DNA from: Acidobacteriota bacterium | GTDB lineage: Bacteria; Acidobacteriota; Terriglobia; Bryobacterales; Bryobacteraceae | Length of the DNA stretch: 64,000 nucleotides | Assembly (NCBI GenBank): GCA_017307505.1 | Contig: JAFKEE010000054.1 | Span: 1 to 64,000, forward strand | Direction: 5' to 3' | Shown: positions 17,486 through 25,763 of the stretch, one piece after another | Position numbering within the stretch: the first letter of the stretch is position 1 | How the letters are laid out: the number at the start of each line of letters is the position of its first letter | Program-made: the position numbers and the translations under genes | Notes under the pieces: model-generated | What the model saw: only the letters and a program-made list of their open reading frames with translations | Databases searched by the model: none | What the model was told of the DNA's origin: nothing

Positions 17486-20400
17486 TTAGAAGCGGAATCT
17501 GGCTCCTAACTGGATGACTCTGGGGCTGGTGGCGCTGATGATCTGGCCGAAGCTGGGGCTGCTGATGTTGCCGTTGACGGCCGCGGCTCCGAAGAACTGG
17601 GCGTGATTGAAGACGTTGAAGGCTTCGAGGCGGAGGTCGAGGGACCGGGTTTCGGAGAGAGCGACGGTTTTCAGCAGGGCGACATCGAAGTTCAACAGGC
17701 CGGGGCCATAGAAGAAGCGGCGGGCCGCGGTACCCATGGAACCGATCGCGGGCAGGCTGAAGAGGCTGGTGTTGAAGGCGGCCCGGCCGTTGCGGGGGTC
17801 CGTATTGATGGCCAGGTTTCCGTGGCGGACATCGGGAGTGTCGAGGCCATCCGTGTTGATGCCGTTGGGGATGGAGCCGGTGAGCGAGGTGTCGTTGTTG
17901 TTGAACATCGTCACCGGCAGGCCGGAACTCAGGCGCGTGATGCCGGACAGAGACCAGCCCTCGACCCAGGCGTTCCGCTTCGACAGCAGGCGAGGCAGCG
18001 GCAGCATCCAGTGGTAACTGGCCACCAGATTGTGCCGAAGGTCAAAGGCGGAGATGGCCCGGCTCAGCCGACCGTTGAAGGGATTGACGGCCTCAGAAAG
18101 GCTGGAGGATTGGTCGATCGATTTTCCATAGGTGTAGCCGATGAGTAGATCGCCTTGCCGGCCGGCATGGCGGAGGGAGGCTTCCAGTGCGTTGAAGTTG
18201 GAGTTGCCGATGGTCTTCTGATGGGTAAAGCCGGCGAAATCGGAGCTGAAGGGCCCGCGGGTGCCCTGGTAAACCCGGCCGTCTTTGGCGTAGTAAGTGT
18301 TGTTTTCGCCGAAGGGTCCACACGTGGCGGTACCGGGCATCACGTCTTCGGGCCGGCTGAGACTCAGGCAGAGAGCAGGGTTGCCGGGATTGGCAGCCAC
18401 GAGGACCAGCAGGTGGTGTGCCTGTGATCCGACGTAGCTGAGGCTGACGGTGGTGTCGCGGGCCACTTCCCTCTGCAGCGAGAACATGTAGCTGCTGGTG
18501 TAGGGCGTGACGTTCCGGTTGAAGAAGCCGGGCATGTGGGCGACGGGCAGATAGCGGGACCAGTCCACGGAGGTGTTGGGGTTCTGGGACGAGGCGCCGG
18601 GCGTGGCGATGGGCGACGGGAAGCGCTGGCCCACGTTTTCGCCGGTAGCGGCGATGACGAAGGGGGTCTCGAAGAGCGGGGGGCCGAAGCTGTCGAAATC
18701 CATGCCATACGGCGGATTCGCGCTCATGATGCCGGCCGAGAGTCCTTCGATGGCCGTGTAGTAAATACCGAAGCCGGCGCGGATGCTGGTCTTCTGACCA
18801 TTGCCGAAGAGCCGTCCGAGCAGGCCGTTGTCGAAGGACGGCGCCCAGGCCAGGCCGATGCGCGGGGCAAAGTTGTTGTAGCGGGTGGGCGCGAGCGTGG
18901 CAGGCACGCCCGGGTCGCCGGGGAAGACGAGGCCGTTGGGAGCGTTGGGGTAGACGATGGACTGCTGGCCGAGTACCGCAGTCTGGAGTTGATTGTACTT
19001 CTCGCTCCACGGCGGGAGGACGTCCCAGCGAAGGCCGTAGTTCAAGGTCAGGGCCGAGTGAAGTTGCCAGCGGTCCTGCGCGTAGAGACCGATGTATTTG
19101 TTGCGGGGATAGAAGTGTTTGGAGTCGCCCTGGGCGTAGACGCTGGCGATGCCGAGCAGGTAGTCAGCGAAGTCAGAGCCGGTCTCGGTGCCCTGGAACA
19201 GGAAGGTCCCGTTGTAGGTGGCGTTGGGGGCGATATTGATCTGGTCGAAATGAACGTTGCCGCCAAACTTCAGGAGATGGCGCCCCAGCACCTTGGCGTA
19301 GGTGTCGGAGACCTGGAAGGTATTGTTGGCCTGACGCACGCCGGTGACGTTGACGCCGAGGGTGAAGTCGTTGAAGGCGATGTTCTCAATGCCTTCGATC
19401 TCGGGCGCCAGGGCGACAATGCCGGGTTGGCCATTCTCATCGACGAAGCCCTGAGAGGCGAGCGTGGGTCCGACGCCGCCAACGGGCTGGCCGATATTGT
19501 TGGCGGTACGCATGTAGCTGAGGCGGAGCTCATTGGTGGAGGTGGGACTCAGGGTGGAGGTGAGGCCGATGGCGGCCAACTGCGCGCGGCCGAGGGAGAG
19601 AGCGTTGAAGCCGGGCACGTTGGCGCCACCCTGGCCGGTGGGGTAAGGGTTGTCGAACGTGTAGTCGTCGGAGAAGTAGTAACCGGAGAGAGCGCCCCAG
19701 CGGGTATTCAAGTCGACTCGGGCGGCGCCTTTGTCGTCGCGCAGCGTCTGGTCCTCGCTGGCGGTGGAGAAGGTATTCGCGCCCTGGTTCGGCAGAGGGA
19801 TGAAGGGGAGGAGGTTCCTGGCGGGCGCCGACCAGGCGGACTTGGGGATCTTCGCAGCGGGGAAGACGCACTGCGCAGTGTTGACGCAGCCGGGCGTGTA
19901 ATACGGCATGCCGGGTGAGACCGCGTAGCCGAGCTTCGAGGTGAGGCGGTTGGCCCAGTACTGGCCGTTGACCGTGCCGGTGAGGCGGCCGGCGCTGGCG
20001 GAGAAGTCGCCTTCGCGATTCTGGAGCGAGGGGACGGAGATGAGACCTGTGTCGACGCCGCGGGTCATGCGGGTGCCCTGATAGTCGATGAAGAAGAAGG
20101 CGGAGTCTTTGCGGAGGGCTCCGCCGAGGGTGCCGCCGAACTGATGGCGGTCGTAGCTGGCCCGGGTGGGTGCGAAGAAGTTGCGAGCGGCGAGGTTGGT
20201 GTCGCGGGCGAATTCGAAGGCGCTGCCATGGCGTTCGTTGGCGCCTGACCTGGTGGTGACGACGACCTGGCCGCCACTGTAGTTGCCGTATTCGGCGTCG
20301 AAGCTGCCGGTGAGGACACGGAACTCCTCGATGGAGTCAAGGTTCGGTATGACGGCCGCGAACATGTTGAAGGTCTCCTGGACGGAGCTGCCGTTGACGG

Positions 20401-21115
20401 CGAAACCGTTGGCGGTCTCGCGCTGGCCGCTGACGGACATGTCGCCGGGGTTCAGATCTCCGGAGGGCGGCGCGCTGGCACAGCCGGACATCATCACGGC
20501 ATTGGGCTGCCTGGCGCTGACGGGTGTGACGCCAGGCTGGAGAGCGAGCAGGTCCGTATAGCTGCGGCCGTTGACGGGGATGCCGGTCATCTTGGTGCCG
20601 CGAATCACGTCTCCGAGCTGGGTATTGGCGGTTTCCACCTGGGTCAGGGATTCGGTGACGACGACAACCTCGCTGCGCCGGCCGAGCTCAAGCAGGATAT
20701 CGAGTTTCACGGCGCCGTCGGAGCGAATCTCGATGCCATTTTGCCGGTACGGCTGGAAGCCGGGGTGGTCCACGGTGAAGTCGTAGGTCCCGACGGGCAG
20801 CACGGGAAAGGCATAGAATCCGGCGGCATTGGTGATGGTGTGCTGCGCGATGCCAGTGGCGACATGGGTGGCGGTGACGGCGGCAGAGGGAATGACGGAG
20901 CGGCTGCCATCGGTCACAATGCCGGCGATGCTGCCGCCGGTGGCCGCGAAAGCGGGGGGCCAGGCGACCGCCGTCAGGGCCAGGGCGAGCAGCCACGGGA
21001 TTGACAATCGATTGCAGATGCGGTGAAGGCGGACGAGGCGGGTAGAACGGGAATGACGAAGAATAGGGCCTCGAGACAGGGGCTCGCATGAGGTATACGG
21101 GTATTCAGGCTCCAT
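17486..21115 (-). CDS. Oar-like TonB-dependent outer-membrane receptor
   Basis: This is a protein of about 1209 residues. It has a signal sequence (LLALALTAVAWPPAFA), then a carboxypeptidase-regulatory-like beta domain (GGSIAGIVTDGSRSVIPSAA to VGTYDFTVDHPGF), a TonB plug (GQRETANGFAVNGSSVQ, EEFRVLTGSFDAEYG) and a long 22-strand-type barrel ending in QLGARFRF with the C-terminal phenylalanine. This architecture is expanded in Acidobacteria, where such receptors take up large substrates, often glycans. The ATG at 21115 was chosen; a TTG 24 bases upstream is possible. It is monocistronic, between a shared terminator downstream and a palindrome (21134-21150) just upstream. Confidence 0.9.
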   Translation of the reverse strand: MEPEYPYTSCEPLSRGPILRHSRSTRLVRLHRICNRLSIPWLLALALTAVAWPPAFAATGGSIAGIVTDGSRSVIPSAAVTATHVATGIAQHTITNAAGFYAFPVLPVGTYDFTVDHPGFQPYRQNGIEIRSDGAVKLDILLELGRRSEVVVVTESLTQVETANTQLGDVIRGTKMTGIPVNGRSYTDLLALQPGVTPVSARQPNAVMMSGCASAPPSGDLNPGDMSVSGQRETANGFAVNGSSVQETFNMFAAVIPNLDSIEEFRVLTGSFDAEYGNYSGGQVVVTTRSGANERHGSAFEFARDTNLAARNFFAPTRASYDRHQFGGTLGGALRKDSAFFFIDYQGTRMTRGVDTGLISVPSLQNREGDFSASAGRLTGTVNGQYWANRLTSKLGYAVSPGMPYYTPGCVNTAQCVFPAAKIPKSAWSAPARNLLPFIPLPNQGANTFSTASEDQTLRDDKGAARVDLNTRWGALSGYYFSDDYTFDNPYPTGQGGANVPGFNALSLGRAQLAAIGLTSTLSPTSTNELRLSYMRTANNIGQPVGGVGPTLASQGFVDENGQPGIVALAPEIEGIENIAFNDFTLGVNVTGVRQANNTFQVSDTYAKVLGRHLLKFGGNVHFDQINIAPNATYNGTFLFQGTETGSDFADYLLGIASVYAQGDSKHFYPRNKYIGLYAQDRWQLHSALTLNYGLRWDVLPPWSEKYNQLQTAVLGQQSIVYPNAPNGLVFPGDPGVPATLAPTRYNNFAPRIGLAWAPSFDNGLLGRLFGNGQKTSIRAGFGIYYTAIEGLSAGIMSANPPYGMDFDSFGPPLFETPFVIAATGENVGQRFPSPIATPGASSQNPNTSVDWSRYLPVAHMPGFFNRNVTPYTSSYMFSLQREVARDTTVSLSYVGSQAHHLLVLVAANPGNPALCLSLSRPEDVMPGTATCGPFGENNTYYAKDGRVYQGTRGPFSSDFAGFTHQKTIGNSNFNALEASLRHAGRQGDLLIGYTYGKSIDQSSSLSEAVNPFNGRLSRAISAFDLRHNLVASYHWMLPLPRLLSKRNAWVEGWSLSGITRLSSGLPVTMFNNNDTSLTGSIPNGINTDGLDTPDVRHGNLAINTDPRNGRAAFNTSLFSLPAIGSMGTAARRFFYGPGLLNFDVALLKTVALSETRSLDLRLEAFNVFNHAQFFGAAAVNGNISSPSFGQIISATSPRVIQLGARFRF

Positions 21116-21133
21116 AATCTGTAAATATCGTAT

Positions 21134-21150
21134 ATGCAACTGAATTGCAT
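21134..21150 (-). promoter_or_regulatory. Palindrome upstream of TonB receptor
   Basis: ATGCAA-CTGAA-TTGCAT is a perfect 6+5+6 inverted repeat 19 bases before the receptor ATG, in an AT-rich stretch with TATATG and GATATT boxes. This spacing suits an operator overlapping a promoter. Confidence 0.4.
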
Positions 21151-21207
21151 GTCAACGGCGGGACACAGCCGGTGAGGTGGGTAGACAGCCCGTCAGAAAG
21201 TGAGGCG

Positions 21208-21675
21208 CTAGAGGTTGAAGGTACGAACGACGATCCTGTCCGCGGTGAGGCCGGGAATCAGGAGGCGGAGGTGGGGCGGCCCGGCAGGCAGTTTGATGGG
21301 GCCGCGGAACGCGAACACGTGTTCCAGCAGTGTTGCCTGGAGGAACAGGGTGGGGTGGGGTTTGCGGGGCAACGTGGTGGACTGGGTGACGGCCCAGTCC
21401 GGCAGGGGGATGCCGTCCAGGAGACTTTCCTTCCTCAGCCGGTGGTAGGTTTCGGCCGGGAGCCAGAATCCCTCGGCGGGTCCGCTGAAGCCCTGTTCCA
21501 GAAAGCGGTAGATGATTTCGCCTTCCCGCAGGAGGACCTTGGCGGGCATGCCTTCGAAGGTGGAACGGAGGGACTGCGGCAGGGAACGGACGAAGTCCAG
21601 ATCCGCATTGAGGAGGGGTCGTTCCTCGGGCTCGGCCGCCGCGCCGGGTTCGATGACGGGTTCGAGATCAGCCAA
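21208..21675 (-). CDS. Unknown protein at end of T6SS operon
   Basis: This 155-residue protein was not recognised. The first 20 residues are acidic and Pro/Glu-rich; the rest is compact with no membrane segment (GEIIYRFLEQGFSGPAEGFW, TLFLQATLLEHVFAFRGPIK). It would start with TTG at 21675, immediately adjacent to the PAAR stop codon. It is the last gene after vgrG and PAAR, a usual place for effectors or effector adaptors, but no catalytic motif can be named. Confidence 0.6.
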   Translation of the reverse strand: MADLEPVIEPGAAAEPEERPLLNADLDFVRSLPQSLRSTFEGMPAKVLLREGEIIYRFLEQGFSGPAEGFWLPAETYHRLRKESLLDGIPLPDWAVTQSTTLPRKPHPTLFLQATLLEHVFAFRGPIKLPAGPPHLRLLIPGLTADRIVVRTFNL

Positions 21676-21966
21676 TCAGCCCACCAGCACCGTGAAGCAG
21701 CCCAGGACGATGCTGCCGCCATGAGCGGTCATATCGCCGATGCGGGCCTGCGGCATGCTCATGGTCAGGACGGTGAAAGAACCGAGGGCGATGACGTCGG
21801 GGGGGCCGACGCAGGTCGCCATGTCGGAGACCCGGGCAGCGGGCAGACCGCCGATGAGGACCGTGACCGCGCCGGGCGGCAGGATGGGGCCACCGACGTG
21901 GGGTACGATGCCTGTCACCATGGGACAGACATGCATGTCGGTAATTCTCGAAGCGGGCATTCCCAT
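21676..21966 (-). CDS. PAAR-domain T6SS spike tip
   Basis: This is a 96-residue protein made of the PAAR fold alone. It contains MPASRITDMHVCPM, VGGPILPPGAVTVLIGGLPA and the repeated ARVSDMATCVGPPD and ARIGDMTAHGG elements, with Cys/His residues placed for metal binding. It caps the VgrG trimer and sharpens the T6SS spike. It has no C-terminal toxin extension. It lies 28 bases after the unknown 195-residue gene in the vgrG cluster. Confidence 0.93.
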   Translation of the reverse strand: MGMPASRITDMHVCPMVTGIVPHVGGPILPPGAVTVLIGGLPAARVSDMATCVGPPDVIALGSFTVLTMSMPQARIGDMTAHGGSIVLGCFTVLVG

Positions 21967-21994
21967 GTTTGTGAGCTCCCCTCAACTGCCGGCT

Positions 21995-22582
21995 TCAGGG
22001 CGCCGGCTCCCATAGTTTGATCTTACGCGCAACTTCGACGCCCTGCGCGATGAAACTGCGGAACGCATTGGCCGCACCCTGAGGGTCGCCTGACAAGGCA
22101 GAGAACGTGACAGCGCCGGCGACGGCCTTGGCGCAGCTGTATTGGGCAGCCTCGACGGCGGGTGCCTCAGGCGGGGCGACACTGCCGCCGCTGAAGAAGA
22201 CGCTGAGGGCCGCACAGCCGGCGGGCGTCCCGAATTCCGCTTTCTCGGCCGCGACCATGGCCGCGCGCCGGTGGGCGTCGGTGGGCTGGGCAATCCACTT
22301 TTCCGTGGCATCGAGGGCCGTTCTGATAACCGGCGGCGGAGTGGCGCCGGAAGCGCGGCGGGCGCAGACCCAGGCCCACCAGATGGACTCGCGCCTGGGC
22401 AAAGAGAACGCCAGGAACTTCACGGCATCGGGAAACTCGCCCGCGGCAACTACCGCGTCGATGAAGTCGGGCGCCGTGATTTCGGGGGTCGCCAGTTGCG
22501 CGGCGGCTTCGCCGAGCTCGGCCACCTGGCAGAGTTCGGCAACCGTCTTCGGCGGCTTCCCGGATGGAGGTGCAGTACTCAT
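21995..22582 (-). CDS. Unknown protein between vgrG and PAAR
   Basis: This is a 195-residue mostly helical protein beginning MSTAPPSGKPPKTVAELCQV. It has a central aromatic segment ESIWWAWVCARRASG and a Gly/Pro linker (FSGGSVAPPEAP). There is no signal peptide or clear membrane helix. It starts 4 bases after the vgrG stop codon, so it belongs to the spike cluster and may be an adaptor, cargo or immunity factor. No family was assigned with confidence. Confidence 0.65.
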   Translation of the reverse strand: MSTAPPSGKPPKTVAELCQVAELGEAAAQLATPEITAPDFIDAVVAAGEFPDAVKFLAFSLPRRESIWWAWVCARRASGATPPPVIRTALDATEKWIAQPTDAHRRAAMVAAEKAEFGTPAGCAALSVFFSGGSVAPPEAPAVEAAQYSCAKAVAGAVTFSALSGDPQGAANAFRSFIAQGVEVARKIKLWEPAP

Positions 22583-22586
22583 ATTG

Positions 22587-24665
22587 TTAGTTGATCATCA
22601 CGATGCCGCCCTTTTCCATCAGCATCGCATCGCCGTTGATTTGCGTCATCAGGCCCTTCACCTGGACCTGGATCTGTCCTTCGATCTTGATCATCATGCC
22701 CTTGATGGTGACGCCCATCTGGTCCACCTTGATACTACTCTGGCCGACCTTGAGTTCAATGGACTGCATGGCCTCGGTCTCGGCTTTTCCGAGGTCGAGC
22801 TTCGTGGTCTGATTGCCCATCTTCAATTGGGTCGACTGGTTGCCCATCTCCAGGGTAGTCGACTGGTTGCCCTGCTTGATCGTCGTGGACTGGTCCGACT
22901 GGATGGTGATGGTCTGCTTGCCCACTTTGATGGTGAAGGTCTGATCGCCCTGCTCGATCGTGATGGTCTCGTTGCCTTCCTTGATCGTCTTGGTTTCGTC
23001 GTTCTTGATGGTGGTGATGCGATCGTGGTCGACGTTGCGGGTCTCGTCGTTTTCCACCTCGACGAGAAGGTCCTTTTCCGCGTGCATGTAGATCTGCTCG
23101 CTGCCCTTCTTGTCCTCGAAGCGGAATTCGTTGAAGTTCTCAGTGCCGCCCTGTTTCGAACTGCGGCTCTTGATCCCGCTTTGTGTCTTGTTGTCGGGCA
23201 GCGTATAGGGCGGCATCTGGTCGGCGTTGTAGACACTGCCGACGATGATGGGCCGGTCCGGGTCGCCTTCCAGGAAGTCGACGATCACCTCCTGCCCGAT
23301 GCGTGGGATGTGGATCATGCCCCACTGTTTGCCCGCCCAGAGGGTGCCGACCCGCACCCAGCAGGAGCTGTTGGCGTCTTTCTGGCCTTCCCGATCCCAA
23401 TGGAACTGGACCTTCACGCGGCCGTATTTGTCGGGGAAGATCTCCTCACCGGAAGGACCGACGACCACAGCCGTCTGGGTGCCCCGCACGGTGGGCTGGG
23501 GGGTCACCTGCGGTGGACGGTAGGGGACGGCCTGCGGCAGGCAGGTGAAGGAATTCTCGTAGGTGAACGACTGCATGTTGCGCTCGGTGCCCATGGGGTG
23601 GCTGGCCGAGTGCTGAACCGAGGTCAACACATAAACGCCGTTGTCAGAGAAGTGTTTGTCCAGAGTGAACTTCGAGCCGGCGGCCAGGGTCTGGCAGTTG
23701 CTTCCGCCCTGGATGACGAGAGCATTCACCGCTTCCGACTGCATCCGAATCTCGGCGGTCCTGGTATTGTCGGTGAAGATCTTCTGGAGATTGGAGGCCT
23801 GTTCGCCGCCGGTCTTGGAGATGCCGTCGAAGCGCTTGGCGTAACCGCCCGGGTGGTCGTAGCGCTCGAGAACGGAGCCGCCGGAGATGTTGAGCTTGTG
23901 AGTTACGGTACCCGCCGTGGCAGACTCCATGATGGTCTTGATCGCTTCGAGATTCTGGGCGGGAATCTCGAAGGTGTAGTCGCGGAGGGTGGTCTTGCCC
24001 GAACGGATCTCCTGCGATTTGGACCAGAGGTGGATGCGGCTCTCAGCCCGGGTGCCGCCGCGCAGTTCCTCATAGATGAGGGTGGTGGGTGCGGTGATGT
24101 CGGTGTGCTTGGCGGGCGAGTTGGCGACGATCATCTTGTGGTCGTCGGCGGTGTGCTTGAAGAAGTAGAAGATGCCTTCCTCCTCCATCAGCCGCGAAGC
24201 GAAGGCGAAGTCGGATTCGCGGTACTGAACGCAGTACTCGCGCGGCTCGAAGGTGCCGACCAACTGGAACTGCGCATCGGCGCCGAGGACTTCCCGGAGA
24301 ATATCGGGGACGGACTTCTGCTGGAAGATCCGGCTGCGCTCCACGCGCGTCATCAGCCAGAACTTCGGCACGACCTCTAGGGAGAAGTAGGCGGTATCGA
24401 AGGTCCGGTGCCCCTGGGTGATGCGGGAAACGATGCCGTTGAAGTGACGCTCGCTGCCATCGCCCAGCACCATACTGAGTGTGATTTTCTGCCCCAGGAG
24501 CCGGTCAAACGCAAGATCCTCCACGGGCGAGACGTTGGCTTCGATCTCCATCCGGAAGAGGGAGGAGATGGCTTCGCTCATCTGGTAGGCTTCAGGAAGT
24601 AGGAAATCCTGCCCCAATGGGGTGGTGAGTTTCAGTGGCCATTCGCCTTGAACGGATGATGGCAT
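22587..24665 (-). CDS. vgrG: T6SS spike protein VgrG
   Basis: This is a 692-residue VgrG/TssI. The gp27-like part (about residues 1-390; SEAISSLFRMEIEA, ESDFAFASRLMEEEGIFYFF) is followed by the gp5 OB fold (EIFPDKYGRVKVQFHWDR, WAGKQWGMIHIPRIGQEVIV). A triple-stranded beta-helix then repeats xTxxIxxGNQ-type units (about 540-650). It ends soon after the helix (GDAMLMEKGGIVMIN), so there is no effector domain. AAGGAG precedes the ATG. It assembles as a trimer at the tip of the Hcp tube, capped by the PAAR protein encoded downstream. Confidence 0.95.
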   Translation of the reverse strand: MPSSVQGEWPLKLTTPLGQDFLLPEAYQMSEAISSLFRMEIEANVSPVEDLAFDRLLGQKITLSMVLGDGSERHFNGIVSRITQGHRTFDTAYFSLEVVPKFWLMTRVERSRIFQQKSVPDILREVLGADAQFQLVGTFEPREYCVQYRESDFAFASRLMEEEGIFYFFKHTADDHKMIVANSPAKHTDITAPTTLIYEELRGGTRAESRIHLWSKSQEIRSGKTTLRDYTFEIPAQNLEAIKTIMESATAGTVTHKLNISGGSVLERYDHPGGYAKRFDGISKTGGEQASNLQKIFTDNTRTAEIRMQSEAVNALVIQGGSNCQTLAAGSKFTLDKHFSDNGVYVLTSVQHSASHPMGTERNMQSFTYENSFTCLPQAVPYRPPQVTPQPTVRGTQTAVVVGPSGEEIFPDKYGRVKVQFHWDREGQKDANSSCWVRVGTLWAGKQWGMIHIPRIGQEVIVDFLEGDPDRPIIVGSVYNADQMPPYTLPDNKTQSGIKSRSSKQGGTENFNEFRFEDKKGSEQIYMHAEKDLLVEVENDETRNVDHDRITTIKNDETKTIKEGNETITIEQGDQTFTIKVGKQTITIQSDQSTTIKQGNQSTTLEMGNQSTQLKMGNQTTKLDLGKAETEAMQSIELKVGQSSIKVDQMGVTIKGMMIKIEGQIQVQVKGLMTQINGDAMLMEKGGIVMIN

Positions 24666-24719
24666 TTCCTTGCTCCTTTCGATCCTGTTGAACCGGTCCG
24701 GCCGAAGCCAGGTCCCAAA

Positions 24720-25763
24720 TTATACCGGGCGCAAAATCTCGAAGACCGCATCATCCGGATGCCGTTCGAACGGCTTGTTGTTCACCCATGTGGTCCAGCC
24801 GAGGCGGGGCCCCTTGCTGTCGGTTCCGCTGAGCTCGCAGGCCGGCACCTGCTCGCGGCGGAGCACCAATTGAACTTCGACGTCGCACTCCAGACCGGCA
24901 AAGAGGGTGATCCAGGACTTCAGGCGGCGGTACGAGTCGCCGCCGGGCAGAAAATCGTCGTAATGAGAGCGAGAGAGTGGTCCGATTTTCACACGGATCC
25001 GGGACTGGCGATCCCAGATTTCGTCGCCGACCACGGCGCCGCGGCCGAGGCGGCTGGAGTAGCCCTCCTCCCCCAGTTTGCACTGGGCGCCGGGAGAAAC
25101 GGGATACCAGCCACCGACAAACTGCCCGACTTCGACGCGGGCTCCGAAATAGTCCCGAAGAATGCCTTCCAGGGCGGCGGCAGGGCGGGTCTGCATCATG
25201 AGCAGACCGGCGTAGAAAAGGAAAGCGGCGTCCGGGATCTCCTGCCGGTTGCGCATGCCACGCGTGCCGAGGCCAACGAGGCTCATCAGGCGGCTGGAGA
25301 ACTGATCTTTGTCGGCCCGCTCGAACATGACGGGCGCGCGGTTCTTGCGCCAGGCCATGTAGAAGAGCGACAGGATGCGGTGGTGGAAGAGGTCCAGGAA
25401 ATCCCGGAGAGTGGTGTCCTTGGCCCGCAGCCGTTCGGCGAGCATCTCGGTGTAGGCCGTGGGGAGGACGCCAACGGGCCCGGTCAGGCCGAAGAAATTG
25501 ACGGTCATGCGCGGCGGTCCGGTCTCCTGCTTCTGCAGGGCCTGGATCTCGCTGGCCGGGAACTGGGTGGACGGGTGCACGGCCAGCCGGACCACTTCGG
25601 TGGAGGGGCTGCCGTAGCCGCCAACGGGCGCACGCTCGTCGAGAAAGCGTTCGAGGAGCCGCATGGCCTGAAAGAACTGGAAGCGGTACGGCTCTCTGTC
25701 GAGGAGGTCACTCAGTTTAGCGGGCGCTAGATCAGCACCCTCCTGCCGGTTCGTGGCGGCCAT
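24720..25763 (-). CDS. tssG: T6SS baseplate protein TssG
   Basis: This 347-residue TssG/ImpH/VasB family protein is recognised by YRFQFFQAMRLLERF near the N-terminus, VNFFGLTGPVGVLPTAYTEM, and the C-terminal GDEIWDRQSRIRVKIGPLS. With TssF it forms the baseplate wedge that docks to TssK. Its first 37 bases overlap the tssF end, so the two are coupled. Confidence 0.93.
   Translation of the reverse strand: MAATNRQEGADLAPAKLSDLLDREPYRFQFFQAMRLLERFLDERAPVGGYGSPSTEVVRLAVHPSTQFPASEIQALQKQETGPPRMTVNFFGLTGPVGVLPTAYTEMLAERLRAKDTTLRDFLDLFHHRILSLFYMAWRKNRAPVMFERADKDQFSSRLMSLVGLGTRGMRNRQEIPDAAFLFYAGLLMMQTRPAAALEGILRDYFGARVEVGQFVGGWYPVSPGAQCKLGEEGYSSRLGRGAVVGDEIWDRQSRIRVKIGPLSRSHYDDFLPGGDSYRRLKSWITLFAGLECDVEVQLVLRREQVPACELSGTDSKGPRLGWTTWVNNKPFERHPDDAVFEILRPV

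Noticed and set aside
18536-19918. 460-codon plus-strand frame opposite the TonB receptor
   Set aside because: It has Val/Gly/Glu-rich antisense composition and lies within an intact receptor gene.
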